NCBI GenBank assembly: GCA_937952305.1
Contig: CALFZO010000088.1
Span: forward strand, 17,302-81,301
DNA: 64,000 nucleotides
Source: an uncultured Anaerolineales bacterium
GTDB taxonomy: Bacteria; Chloroflexota; Anaerolineae; Anaerolineales; UBA6663
Direction of reading: 5' to 3'
Positions within the stretch are counted from its first letter, which is position 1, and the number at the start of each line of letters is the position of its first letter. Shown here in pieces: positions 8,026 through 15,202 of this stretch. Made by a program: the position numbers and the translations under genes. The notes beneath the pieces are model-generated. The model was not told the DNA's origin. It saw only the letters and a list, made by a program, of their open reading frames with translations, and ran no database searches.

Positions 8026-8050
8026 CTCCTTACAAGGGGTGTGTAAGGAG
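8026..8050 (-). promoter_or_regulatory. Operator-like 9-bp inverted repeat at the DUF6069 start
   Basis: A perfect dyad, CTCCTTACA-N7-TGTAAGGAG, directly follows the TATTTT -10 box, and one arm contains the Shine-Dalgarno. A start site 6-8 nt after TATTTT falls inside the first arm. A repressor site at +1 is therefore more likely than an RNA hairpin, though both are possible. Confidence 0.6.
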
Positions 8051-8107
8051 AAAATAACCGGCCACGATGACGACGGCGTGAACGGCAGCGTAAACAGAGG
8101 CGTAGAC
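8051..8107 (-). promoter_or_regulatory. SARP-type promoter: four 12-bp-spaced heptamers and -10 (DUF6069 gene)
   Basis: Read on the minus strand: GTCTACG, GTTTACG, GTTCACG and GTCATCG (at 8107-8101, 8095-8089, 8083-8077 and 8071-8065), each separated by 5 nt, then exactly 8 nt, then TATTTT (8056-8051). The period is exactly 12 bp and no -35 box is present. Confidence 0.68.
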
Positions 8108-8120
8108 AGAGTTTGGGGCA

Positions 8121-8144
8121 GCCCGCCGCTGATCGGAGGCGGGC
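8121..8144 (-). terminator. Hairpin downstream of the SARP regulator (no U-tract)
   Basis: A 7-bp inverted repeat, GCCCGCC-N10-GGCGGGC, lies 113 bp after the regulator stop codon. It lacks a T-run, so it is at best a weak or factor-assisted terminator. The rest of 8151-8256 shows nothing recognisable. Confidence 0.3.
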
Positions 8145-8256
8145 AGCTGAGACCGAGGTCGTCCAGTGAGGAGCAGGCTTACGGCCGGCGCAGGGTCTGT
8201 GCCCGGCCGCACGACTGCCGGGCGCGGGCCGGCAGCGGGGTCCGGCGCGACCGAGG

Positions 8257-11200
8257 TCAGGCGGCCAGCTGCGCTTCCAGGCGGGCGGCTTCGGCCAGCA
8301 GGCGCCGCCGCCCGCCCCCCTCGGCCACGGCGCGCGCTTCGGCCAGGGCCGCGCGGGCCTCGGCCGCCGGGAGGAGGGGCACCAGCCAGAGCCGGATCTG
8401 GGCGGCCAGATGCTGGGTGCCCAGGGTGTCCGCCCGCGCCAGCGCCGTGGACAGGCGATGGATGGCCAGGGCGTTCTCGCCGCGCCGGGCCGCCACGCGG
8501 CCGAGGTTGGCGGTGAGGCCGGCGATCCGCTCGGCGTTGCTTAACTGCTCGGCCAACTCCAACCCCTCGCTGAAGGCGGCCTCGGCCGCAGCCAGGTCGC
8601 CAGCGGCCAGTTGAATCTCGCCGAAAGTCGACCACAGAAACGGCAGCACGCCCAGCAGGCCGCGCTCGCGCGCCAGCGCCAGCCCGCGCTGGGCGTTGGC
8701 CTGGGCGGCTGCGTCCCCGAGCAGCAGTTGGTGATAGGCGATGTTGTTGAGGGCCAGGACTTGCCACACATCCAGCCCGCCGCTCTCGCCCACTGCCAGC
8801 GCCTCCCGATAGAGGGCAATGGCCTGCGGCAGGTCGCCCTGTTGGGCCGCCAGGCTGCCTAGTTCGAACTTGGCCTGCGCCAACCGTTCGGGGTCAGGCT
8901 GTGGGCTGGCCAGCAACAGGCTTTCCGCTCGATGCAGGTGCGCGGCCGCGCCGGCCAGGTCGGCGCCTTCCAGCGAGAGCGCGGTGCCCCAGAGCAGCTC
9001 CGCCGAGCCATCGTTCTCGGGCGCCTCGCGCTGCAGATCCTGCGCCAACGCGATGACGTCGGCGTAGCGGCCTTGATTGAGGAAGCTCTGGGCCAGCAGG
9101 CGCTGGATGGCGTGGCGCTGCTCGGGGCCGGCTTCGGCCAGGGCCGCCTGCAAGGCCTCGGCGGCCTGCACGGCCTGGCCCGCCTGGGTGCGGGCCGCGC
9201 CCAGGGCCATCAGCACCTCCAGCCGCTGCCGGTCTTCCACGCCCGCCAAGGCCTGCTCAAAGAAGGCGATGGCTTCGCGCCAGGCTGCCAGCCGCACGGC
9301 CTGCCGCGCAGCCCGCAGCGCGTATGGGGCCGCCCGCTCTGGGGCGCCGCCTTCCATGAAGTGCCAGGCCAGGATGCCGGCCAGGCCGTCGCCGCGGTCG
9401 CGCCCCAGGCTCTCCAGCGCCTCGGCCACGCGCCGGTGGAGCAGCCGGTGGCGGGGCTCGCCCACCTGCCGGTAAGCCACTTCCATGGTCAACGTGTGGT
9501 CGAAGGCGAACTGCTCATCAGGCGCTGGGAGCACCAGGTGTGCGGCGCGCAATTCGTCGAGCGCGTCCAGGGCGGCGGCCTCGGAGAGGCCGGCGGCTCG
9601 CGCGACTACGTCGAACTCGAAGAGGCGGCCGGCGGCCACGGCCACATCCAGCACGCGCCGGGCGGCTTCGCTCAGCCGGGCCAGGCGTGACTCGATCAGG
9701 CTGGCGACCGATTGGGGCACGGCCGGGGAAGGCGCCAGCCGGTCCAGGTTCAGGATGCCGGCCCGGATCAGGCCCTGTTCCAGCAGGTCGCGCACGAGCT
9801 CGGTCAGGATGTACGGGTTGCCTTCGGAGTTGTGCTGCAGCCACTGCGCCAACGGCTGGGCGAAGGTCGGGCTGAGGTGGGTGGCCAGGGCCAGGAGGTC
9901 GGCCGGGGACAGGCGCGCCAGCGGCACCCGCACCAGGCGGCCCTCGCGCGTGAGCGCCTGCAGCAGCGCGGCCAGCGGCGAGCGCGAGGTGTAGGGGCGG
10001 GCGGCCAGCAGCACGGTGAGCGGCGCTTGGGTCGCTTCGGCCCGGCGCGCCAGGTAGCCCAGCAGGGAGAGCGTCGAGGCATCCGCCCACTGCGCGTCAT
10101 CGATGAACATGATTAGCGGCGCTTGACGGCTGACGGTCAGCAGCAGCTGGAAGACGCCTTCCCACAGACGGGATTCGTCCGTGGCCGCGGCCGTGGCCCG
10201 CTCCGGGTCCAGCTCCGGCAGCAGCCGCGCCGCCTCGTCGCGCCACACCGCCGGCAGGGCCGCGCACAGGCTGGCGCGCTGATCGGACCAATCCGGCCGA
10301 ACCAGCAGGCCGCGCAGCGCCTCGCGTAGCGGTTGATAGGGCAGGGCGTGCTCCAGCTCGCGCGCGGCACCGACCAGGGCGCGGGCGTTGGTGGAGCGCA
10401 GAAACTCGCCGGCCAGGCGCGTCTTGCCGATGCCGGGTTCGCCCTCCACGATGGCCACGCGCCGCTTCTCGAGCGCGGTTCGCAGGGTTTGGAGTTCGGC
10501 GGCCCGGCCGGTGAAAGGCGGGGCCGTTAAGCTGGCTTCGTTCGGCGCGGCGTCGGCCGGCACGCGCGGTGGGGCACTGGCCGGGGCGCCCGGACCGACC
10601 TCGTCGCGGATGATGGCGTCGTAGAGGGCGCGCGTCTCCGCCATGGGGGGGACGCCCATCTCTTCATCTAGCAGGCGGCGCAGGTGTTCGTAGCGGCGGA
10701 TGGCGCCGGCGCGGTCGCCGGCCAGATAGTGGAGGCGCAACGCCGTGCGCTGCAAGTCTTCCTGCAGGGGGTCGAAGGCCAGGCCGCGCTCCAGGGCCTC
10801 CAGCGCTGCTTGATAATCCTGGCGCGCTTCGGCGGCGCGGCTCAGGCGGGTGAGGCCGCGCACCACCACGCGGCGGTAGCGGTCGCGCTCGGCGGCGGCC
10901 CAATCATCGAAGCCCGAGGCATCCGGCAGGCTGAAGCCGGCCAGAAAATCACCCTGATAGAGCGCCAGGCTGGCGGTCAGGCCGGCGTCGTCGGGGGCGC
11001 GCAGGCCGGCCTCCAGTTGCCGTGCGTCCACGCTGACGGTGGGGGCCAGGGCCAGCGTCTCATCGTCCGCCAGCAGGGCCTCGCCCAGGGCCTTGCGCAG
11101 GCCGTGCAGGGTGGTCCGCAGGGTCTGGAGCGCGGCCGCCCGCTCGGCGTCCGGCCAGAGCAAGGCCAACAAGGTGTCACGGCGCACGGGCGCCGCCTGG

Positions 11201-11304
11201 GCGGCCAGGTAGAAGATGACGGCGCGGCTCTTGCGGCGGGGGATAGTGAGCGGCGCGCCGTTCAGGACAATCTCCGGCGCGCCGAAGGTGCGGACTGCCA
11301 GCAT
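8257..11304 (-). CDS. SARP/AfsR-like regulator: wHTH-BTAD-AAA ATPase-TPR
   Basis: A large (about 1015-residue) signal-transducing activator. An OmpR-type winged helix (about 1-95) is followed by a bacterial transcriptional activation domain (about 100-240, LPDASGFDDWAAAERDRY to EEMGVPPMAETRALY). Next comes a STAND/AAA ATPase with Walker A GEPGIGKT (about 286-294) and Walker B LIMFIDDAQW (about 397), then a TPR-rich half from about 620 to the end. No LuxR helix-turn-helix is present, so DNA binding would be through the N-terminal domain. The ATG at 11304 opens directly into the winged helix; a longer start at 11352 exists. Heptamer-repeat promoters of the SARP type lie just downstream at the DUF6069, YceI and VOC genes. 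Confidence 0.9.
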   Translation of the reverse strand: MLAVRTFGAPEIVLNGAPLTIPRRKSRAVIFYLAAQAAPVRRDTLLALLWPDAERAAALQTLRTTLHGLRKALGEALLADDETLALAPTVSVDARQLEAGLRAPDDAGLTASLALYQGDFLAGFSLPDASGFDDWAAAERDRYRRVVVRGLTRLSRAAEARQDYQAALEALERGLAFDPLQEDLQRTALRLHYLAGDRAGAIRRYEHLRRLLDEEMGVPPMAETRALYDAIIRDEVGPGAPASAPPRVPADAAPNEASLTAPPFTGRAAELQTLRTALEKRRVAIVEGEPGIGKTRLAGEFLRSTNARALVGAARELEHALPYQPLREALRGLLVRPDWSDQRASLCAALPAVWRDEAARLLPELDPERATAAATDESRLWEGVFQLLLTVSRQAPLIMFIDDAQWADASTLSLLGYLARRAEATQAPLTVLLAARPYTSRSPLAALLQALTREGRLVRVPLARLSPADLLALATHLSPTFAQPLAQWLQHNSEGNPYILTELVRDLLEQGLIRAGILNLDRLAPSPAVPQSVASLIESRLARLSEAARRVLDVAVAAGRLFEFDVVARAAGLSEAAALDALDELRAAHLVLPAPDEQFAFDHTLTMEVAYRQVGEPRHRLLHRRVAEALESLGRDRGDGLAGILAWHFMEGGAPERAAPYALRAARQAVRLAAWREAIAFFEQALAGVEDRQRLEVLMALGAARTQAGQAVQAAEALQAALAEAGPEQRHAIQRLLAQSFLNQGRYADVIALAQDLQREAPENDGSAELLWGTALSLEGADLAGAAAHLHRAESLLLASPQPDPERLAQAKFELGSLAAQQGDLPQAIALYREALAVGESGGLDVWQVLALNNIAYHQLLLGDAAAQANAQRGLALARERGLLGVLPFLWSTFGEIQLAAGDLAAAEAAFSEGLELAEQLSNAERIAGLTANLGRVAARRGENALAIHRLSTALARADTLGTQHLAAQIRLWLVPLLPAAEARAALAEARAVAEGGGRRRLLAEAARLEAQLAA

Positions 11305-11314
11305 GACAAAACCG

Positions 11315-11328
11315 GGTGGCGAGCCACC
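11315..11328 (-). promoter_or_regulatory. Palindrome immediately before the SARP start codon
   Basis: GGTGGC-GA-GCCACC is a perfect dyad 10 nt upstream of the ATG at 11304. On the minus strand it is followed by CGGTTTTGTC. It could be an attenuating hairpin, an operator, or a weak terminator of the 74-residue gene. Confidence 0.4.
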
Positions 11329-11364
11329 GAGGGAGTGAAGCGGCCGCGCCATTGGACGCGACCG

Positions 11365-11589
11365 CTACTCTTCGGCGGTCTCGTCTTCCTCGGAGCGCTC
11401 GGGCTCCACGCGGCGGCGGGGCACCAAGCCATCCCGGGTGAGGACGAACTCGGCCCGGCCGCGGCGGAAGCGCATGCCCGGCCGGAAGATGCCCTCGGCC
11501 AGGGCGCCCATGATCTGCTTCTGGGTGAACTTGCGGCCCTCCAGGGAGAGGCCGTGGGTATCATAGGTGACGATGTACTGTTCTGCCAT
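11365..11589 (-). CDS. Small hypothetical protein (74 aa)
   Basis: Not recognised. It starts MAEQYIVTYDTHGLSLEGR, has a basic middle (FRPGMRFRRGRAEFVL) and ends in an acidic tail EEDETAEE, as small soluble adaptor or regulatory proteins often do. It sits between a cysteine-rich protein and the SARP regulator in the same orientation, so it may belong to the regulator's operon. High third-position GC and a conserved direction support coding. A possible promoter with TTGCGA and TATATG lies at about 11644-11672. Confidence 0.6.
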   Translation of the reverse strand: MAEQYIVTYDTHGLSLEGRKFTQKQIMGALAEGIFRPGMRFRRGRAEFVLTRDGLVPRRRVEPERSEEDETAEE

Positions 11590-11703
11590 CTTACTCTGCC
11601 ATCAGCGGTCGACCCGGCCAAAGCCAGCCGGCGTGTCGACGCCCGAACATATACCTTATCACCGAAAATCGCAACTGTCCGCCATCGGCGGCCGGCCGGG
11701 GCT

Positions 11704-12162
11704 TCAGCGGGTGCGCGGGGAACGGGCCCGGCGTTCGGCCGGGCAGCTCAGGCGGCGGGCGCTCTCCGGATGGGTGCTGACCTCGACCACGGTCACGGCC
11801 TCGTCTTCCGGGTCGGCGTCCGGCGCGGCCGCCAGGAGCAGCAACAAGTTCTTGCCCTCCTCGTCTTCCACGTAGTCGAGCGCCACCAGGTACCAGCCGG
11901 CGACCTGGGCCAGAAGCTGGTCTGGGTCCTCCAGGTAGGCGGCCTTGGCGCAGTGCGGGCACAGCAGCGGCAGGCTATGGCCGTCGGAGAAGACCAGGGC
12001 GCCGGGCCGGTCGTCGCCGCTGTCCGGCACCAGATCCGTCACGGCTAACCCGCCCAGGTGTTCGTCGACGAAGTCAAACAGACACTCGCGGATGCCGCTG
12101 ACCAGCAGGGTGGGGCAGCCGTGCTCAGGGCAAAGGTGTTTATAGTCGACGGAGCGTGCCAT
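11704..12162 (-). CDS. Zinc-ribbon-like hypothetical protein
   Basis: A 152-residue protein with paired cysteine motifs CPEHGCP (about 11-17) and LCPHC (about 66-70), spaced as in a small zinc ribbon. An acidic segment, VEDEEGKN, follows. The C-terminus is basic (RRARSPRTR). The family is not recognised. Its start lies 9 nt after the stop of the DUF4380 gene, so they are almost certainly co-transcribed, and the 74-aa gene and SARP regulator follow on the same strand. Confidence 0.65.
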   Translation of the reverse strand: MARSVDYKHLCPEHGCPTLLVSGIRECLFDFVDEHLGGLAVTDLVPDSGDDRPGALVFSDGHSLPLLCPHCAKAAYLEDPDQLLAQVAGWYLVALDYVEDEEGKNLLLLLAAAPDADPEDEAVTVVEVSTHPESARRLSCPAERRARSPRTR

Positions 12163-12171
12163 CGGGGTGGG

Positions 12172-13110
12172 TCAGGTTCCGGCGCCCAGCCAGGCTTCCA
12201 CACGCGGGGCCAGGTGGGCGGCCACGTCGGCGTCGCCGCGCAGGGCCGGGATGCCGTCCAGCAATAGCCAGCGCTCGCCGTGCTCGACGCAGCCGTCGGG
12301 CGGCACGTCGGCCAGCGGGCCGAGCGTCTCCAACTCGAGGATGCTGGCGTTGACGAATATCTGCAGCGGTGTGTTGCGGTCCGGGTACTCGGCGCGCGGG
12401 TCCCAGTCCATGGCCTTGACCAGGGCCTGGCCGTTCAAGACGTAGGCCAGCCAGGCGTCCACGGCGCGCGCCGGCGCCAGGCCGATCTTCTGAAACGCCG
12501 CCTGGGCGGGATCCTGGCGGGCCAGCAGATAGCGCGGGCCCCACGTCCAACGCGGGTCGGCCAGATCCGTGTAAGGCCAGAGCGTCAACTGGCCGTCAGG
12601 CACGAGCGTGTCCGGGCCGTGCGGACGGCGCGGCGCCAGGGCCAACACGGCCGTTCCGCCTGGGGCCACCACCGTCAACGCCCACGGCGCCAGGCGCAGC
12701 GGCCAGCGGCTGTGGTTGTGAATGCGGTGCGTGATCTCCAGACGCGGCGCGTCCGGGGCCAGCTGCAGGTCCAGCACTTTCTGCAGGCCCGTCGTCGGCT
12801 CCACCGGCCCGGTGACGCGCACCCGGTCGCCGAGTTGCTCCAGCTTGGCCGGGGCGTTGTCCGGCGCGTAGGTGGTCAGCAGCGTCTCGGGCGCCTGCCA
12901 CAAGCGATGGCCGCCGTAGGGCTGCCAGGCATCGCCGCCGGTCTGGCCCTGCAGCGCCGGGTCGAGGCCCAACAGGTTGGGGCCGCCCACGGCGCCGAAG
13001 CGGACCAGGCGCGGGCCGATGTCGGTGGTGACGACCAATTCGATGTGAGGGTTGGCCAGACGATAAGAGTTCGGCCAACCGAAGGCGTTGACTTGGGTGA
13101 GTGACAGCAT
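12172..13110 (-). CDS. DUF4380 family, aldose-epimerase-like beta-sandwich protein
   Basis: This 312-residue protein has the features of DUF4380: an N-terminal IELVVTTDIGPRLVRF strand pair, the motif GGHRLWQAPE (about 86-95), and a mid-protein NHSRWPLRLAPWAL. The fold is related to galactose mutarotase, but the general catalytic His/Glu pair of true epimerases is not evident, so a sugar-binding or structural role is possible. No signal peptide is present. It is divergent from the GT-C gene at 13197; each has a TACAAT -10 in the 86-bp gap. Confidence 0.75.
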   Translation of the reverse strand: MLSLTQVNAFGWPNSYRLANPHIELVVTTDIGPRLVRFGAVGGPNLLGLDPALQGQTGGDAWQPYGGHRLWQAPETLLTTYAPDNAPAKLEQLGDRVRVTGPVEPTTGLQKVLDLQLAPDAPRLEITHRIHNHSRWPLRLAPWALTVVAPGGTAVLALAPRRPHGPDTLVPDGQLTLWPYTDLADPRWTWGPRYLLARQDPAQAAFQKIGLAPARAVDAWLAYVLNGQALVKAMDWDPRAEYPDRNTPLQIFVNASILELETLGPLADVPPDGCVEHGERWLLLDGIPALRGDADVAAHLAPRVEAWLGAGT

Positions 13111-13140
13111 GGGTATCGCGATCGTGACGGGATAAGTGCG

Positions 13141-13180
13141 ATTGTAAGCGCGCCCCGCCGGCCGTGCAAGCGGTTACAAT
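13141..13180. promoter_or_regulatory. Divergent promoters between the DUF4380 and GT-C genes
   Basis: TACAAT occurs on the minus strand at 13146-13141, 30 nt from the ATG at 13110, and on the plus strand at 13175-13180, 16 nt from the ATG at 13197. The plus-strand leader would be only about 10 nt. Confidence 0.55.
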
Positions 13181-13196
13181 TGCGCCCGGCTAACAG

Positions 13197-15197
13197 ATGT
13201 TTAAGCATAGACATTGGCTCGGCTGGGCGATGGCCGGCGCGACTCTGCTGGCGGCGGCGGTGCGTTTTCTGGGTCTGGCGGCGCTGCCGCCGCAGGCCTG
13301 GGTGGACGAGATCTGGTTTGCGTTGCGCGCCCGCGCCATCCTGCAGACCGGCGAGTTCCCGCTTTTCTATAAAACCTTCTGGGGCGGCGTCAACCCCATG
13401 CTGGTCTACCTGACGGCGGCCGTGGAATGGCTGATCCTGCCGGGCAGCCCGGCGGCCTCGCGCGTGGTGTCGGCTACCTTCAGCCTGCTGGCCGTGCCGC
13501 TGACGTTTGCGTGCCTGAGCGAGTTCTGGCGCCGCGACCTGCCGGCGCCGCGCCGCCGCTGGCTGGCCGCCCTGGCCGCGCTGATCATGGCCAGCTTCTT
13601 CTCCACCGTGACGCTGACGCGCCTGGGCACCGAGCCGGGTGTGGCCCTGGCCGCCGGCCTGTTCTGTTTCTGGCAATACCGCCGCGCTGTGCGCACCGGC
13701 GCCTGGCTGAGCTACGCGCTGGTGGGCGTGGGCGCGGGCTGGGCGCAGTACGTCAGCCCGCACGCGCGCTTCATCCCGGTGGTGCTGGCGCTCTGGGGCC
13801 TGCACGACTTGATCCTGGCGCGGCCGGAGGCGCGGCGGCGGCTGCTGTTGGGCTATGGCCTGCTCCTGGCGGCGGCGGGCCTGACGGCGGCGCCGCTCAT
13901 CGCTTTCTTCATCCGTGAACCGGAGTGGCTGATTGGACGGGCGCGGGCGGTGACGGTGGGCGCGCAGGATGGGCTGGCGGCGTTCTGGCTGGAAAATGCG
14001 CGCCGCCTGGCGCTGGCGTTCAGCGTCGCCGGAGACCAAAACGCGCGCGATAATCTGGCCGGCCGCCCGCTGCTGGACGGCCTGCAATCGGCCGGCTTCT
14101 ACCTCGGCCTGGGCTGGGCGGCCTGGCAGGCGCGGCGTTCGGCGCGCGCGCGTGACCTGCTGCTCTGGCTGCTGATCATGCTCACGCCATCGCTGATCAC
14201 CGACGACGCGCCCTCTTTCAGCCGGCTCATCCACGTAGCGGCGCCGACGGCGGCGCTGATCAGCCTGGGTTGGGTCTGGGCCTGGGACGCGCTGCGGCCG
14301 CGGTTGGGCGCCCGGCCGGCGCGCGCGGTCGCCGTCGCCGTCGTCGCCGGCAGTCTGGTGCTGAATGTCTACGACTACTTCGGGCGCTTCGCGGCTCAAC
14401 CGGAGTTGGCGGCCGCCTACACGGCCACGCCGGTCCGCCTGGCGCGGGCCATGACGGCGCGGGCCGCCGCCGGCGAGACCGTCTTCGTGGAGCGCGTGGC
14501 CGAGGCGGACGAGGACATCTACGCCTTCGACTTCCTCCTGCCGGGCACGGACGTGCGGCGCCTGGACTTCCGTCAATGCCTGCCGCTCACCGACCGGCGC
14601 GCGACGCGCACGACCTATCTGATCTGGAGCGAACGGGACGCCACGACGCTGCCGCAGTTGCGCCAGGCCTTTCCGGACTTGACGGCGACGGTGATCGCGC
14701 CGGAGGCGGAGGCGTTGGTGCGGGAGTTGACGCTGGTGGAAGTGCCGGCCGATGCGCGCGCGCCGGCTTTCGCCCACGCGGCCGCGGTGAGTTTCGCGCC
14801 GGGTCTGCGCCTGCTCGGCTACGAGCTGACGCCGAGTGTCGTGCGGCCGGGCGAGAGCATCTTCTTGACCCTGTACTGGAAGGCCGAAGCCGTGCTCGCC
14901 GAGGATCTGACCGCGTTTGCGCACATCGGCACCGGCCTGGCGGGTTCACCCAATATCACCGGGCGGGACGGACAACCCTGCCAGGGGCTTTACCCCACCT
15001 ATCAATGGCGCCCCGGCGATGTGGTGCCGGATCGCTTCGCCATCGTCATCCCGCCGGAGGCCGCGCCCGGCGACTACCCCATCGCGGTCGGTTGGTATCG
15101 CTTCCCGTCCCTGGAACGGCTGGCGCTGGCCGAGGCCGCGCAGGCGCTGCCGGACAACCGCGCCGTGATCGGTACGCTGACCGTGGCCGCGCCCTGA
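13197..15197 (+). CDS. GT-C membrane glycosyltransferase (PMT/ArnT-like) with C-terminal beta domain
   Basis: A 666-residue protein with about 10-11 membrane helices in the first 420 residues. The acidic loop pair WVDEIW (Asp37-Glu38) sits in the first periplasmic loop, where GT-C enzymes bind the polyprenyl-phosphate-sugar donor and metal. The region from about 535 (SVVRPGESIFLTLYW ... APGDYPIAVGWYRF) is a soluble beta-sandwich also seen in the genes at 15203 and 22323. It probably transfers a sugar from a lipid-phosphate donor outside the membrane; the acceptor is unknown. It converges on the next gene with only 5 bp between stops. Confidence 0.82.
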   Translation: MFKHRHWLGWAMAGATLLAAAVRFLGLAALPPQAWVDEIWFALRARAILQTGEFPLFYKTFWGGVNPMLVYLTAAVEWLILPGSPAASRVVSATFSLLAVPLTFACLSEFWRRDLPAPRRRWLAALAALIMASFFSTVTLTRLGTEPGVALAAGLFCFWQYRRAVRTGAWLSYALVGVGAGWAQYVSPHARFIPVVLALWGLHDLILARPEARRRLLLGYGLLLAAAGLTAAPLIAFFIREPEWLIGRARAVTVGAQDGLAAFWLENARRLALAFSVAGDQNARDNLAGRPLLDGLQSAGFYLGLGWAAWQARRSARARDLLLWLLIMLTPSLITDDAPSFSRLIHVAAPTAALISLGWVWAWDALRPRLGARPARAVAVAVVAGSLVLNVYDYFGRFAAQPELAAAYTATPVRLARAMTARAAAGETVFVERVAEADEDIYAFDFLLPGTDVRRLDFRQCLPLTDRRATRTTYLIWSERDATTLPQLRQAFPDLTATVIAPEAEALVRELTLVEVPADARAPAFAHAAAVSFAPGLRLLGYELTPSVVRPGESIFLTLYWKAEAVLAEDLTAFAHIGTGLAGSPNITGRDGQPCQGLYPTYQWRPGDVVPDRFAIVIPPEAAPGDYPIAVGWYRFPSLERLALAEAAQALPDNRAVIGTLTVAAP

Positions 15198-15202
15198 GCG
15201 CG

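Noticed and set aside
12876..14924. A 682-codon minus-strand frame across the DUF4380/GT-C promoter region
   Set aside because: It is very rich in Arg, Gln and Gly, typical of shadow frames, and it spans the divergent promoters of two convincing genes.
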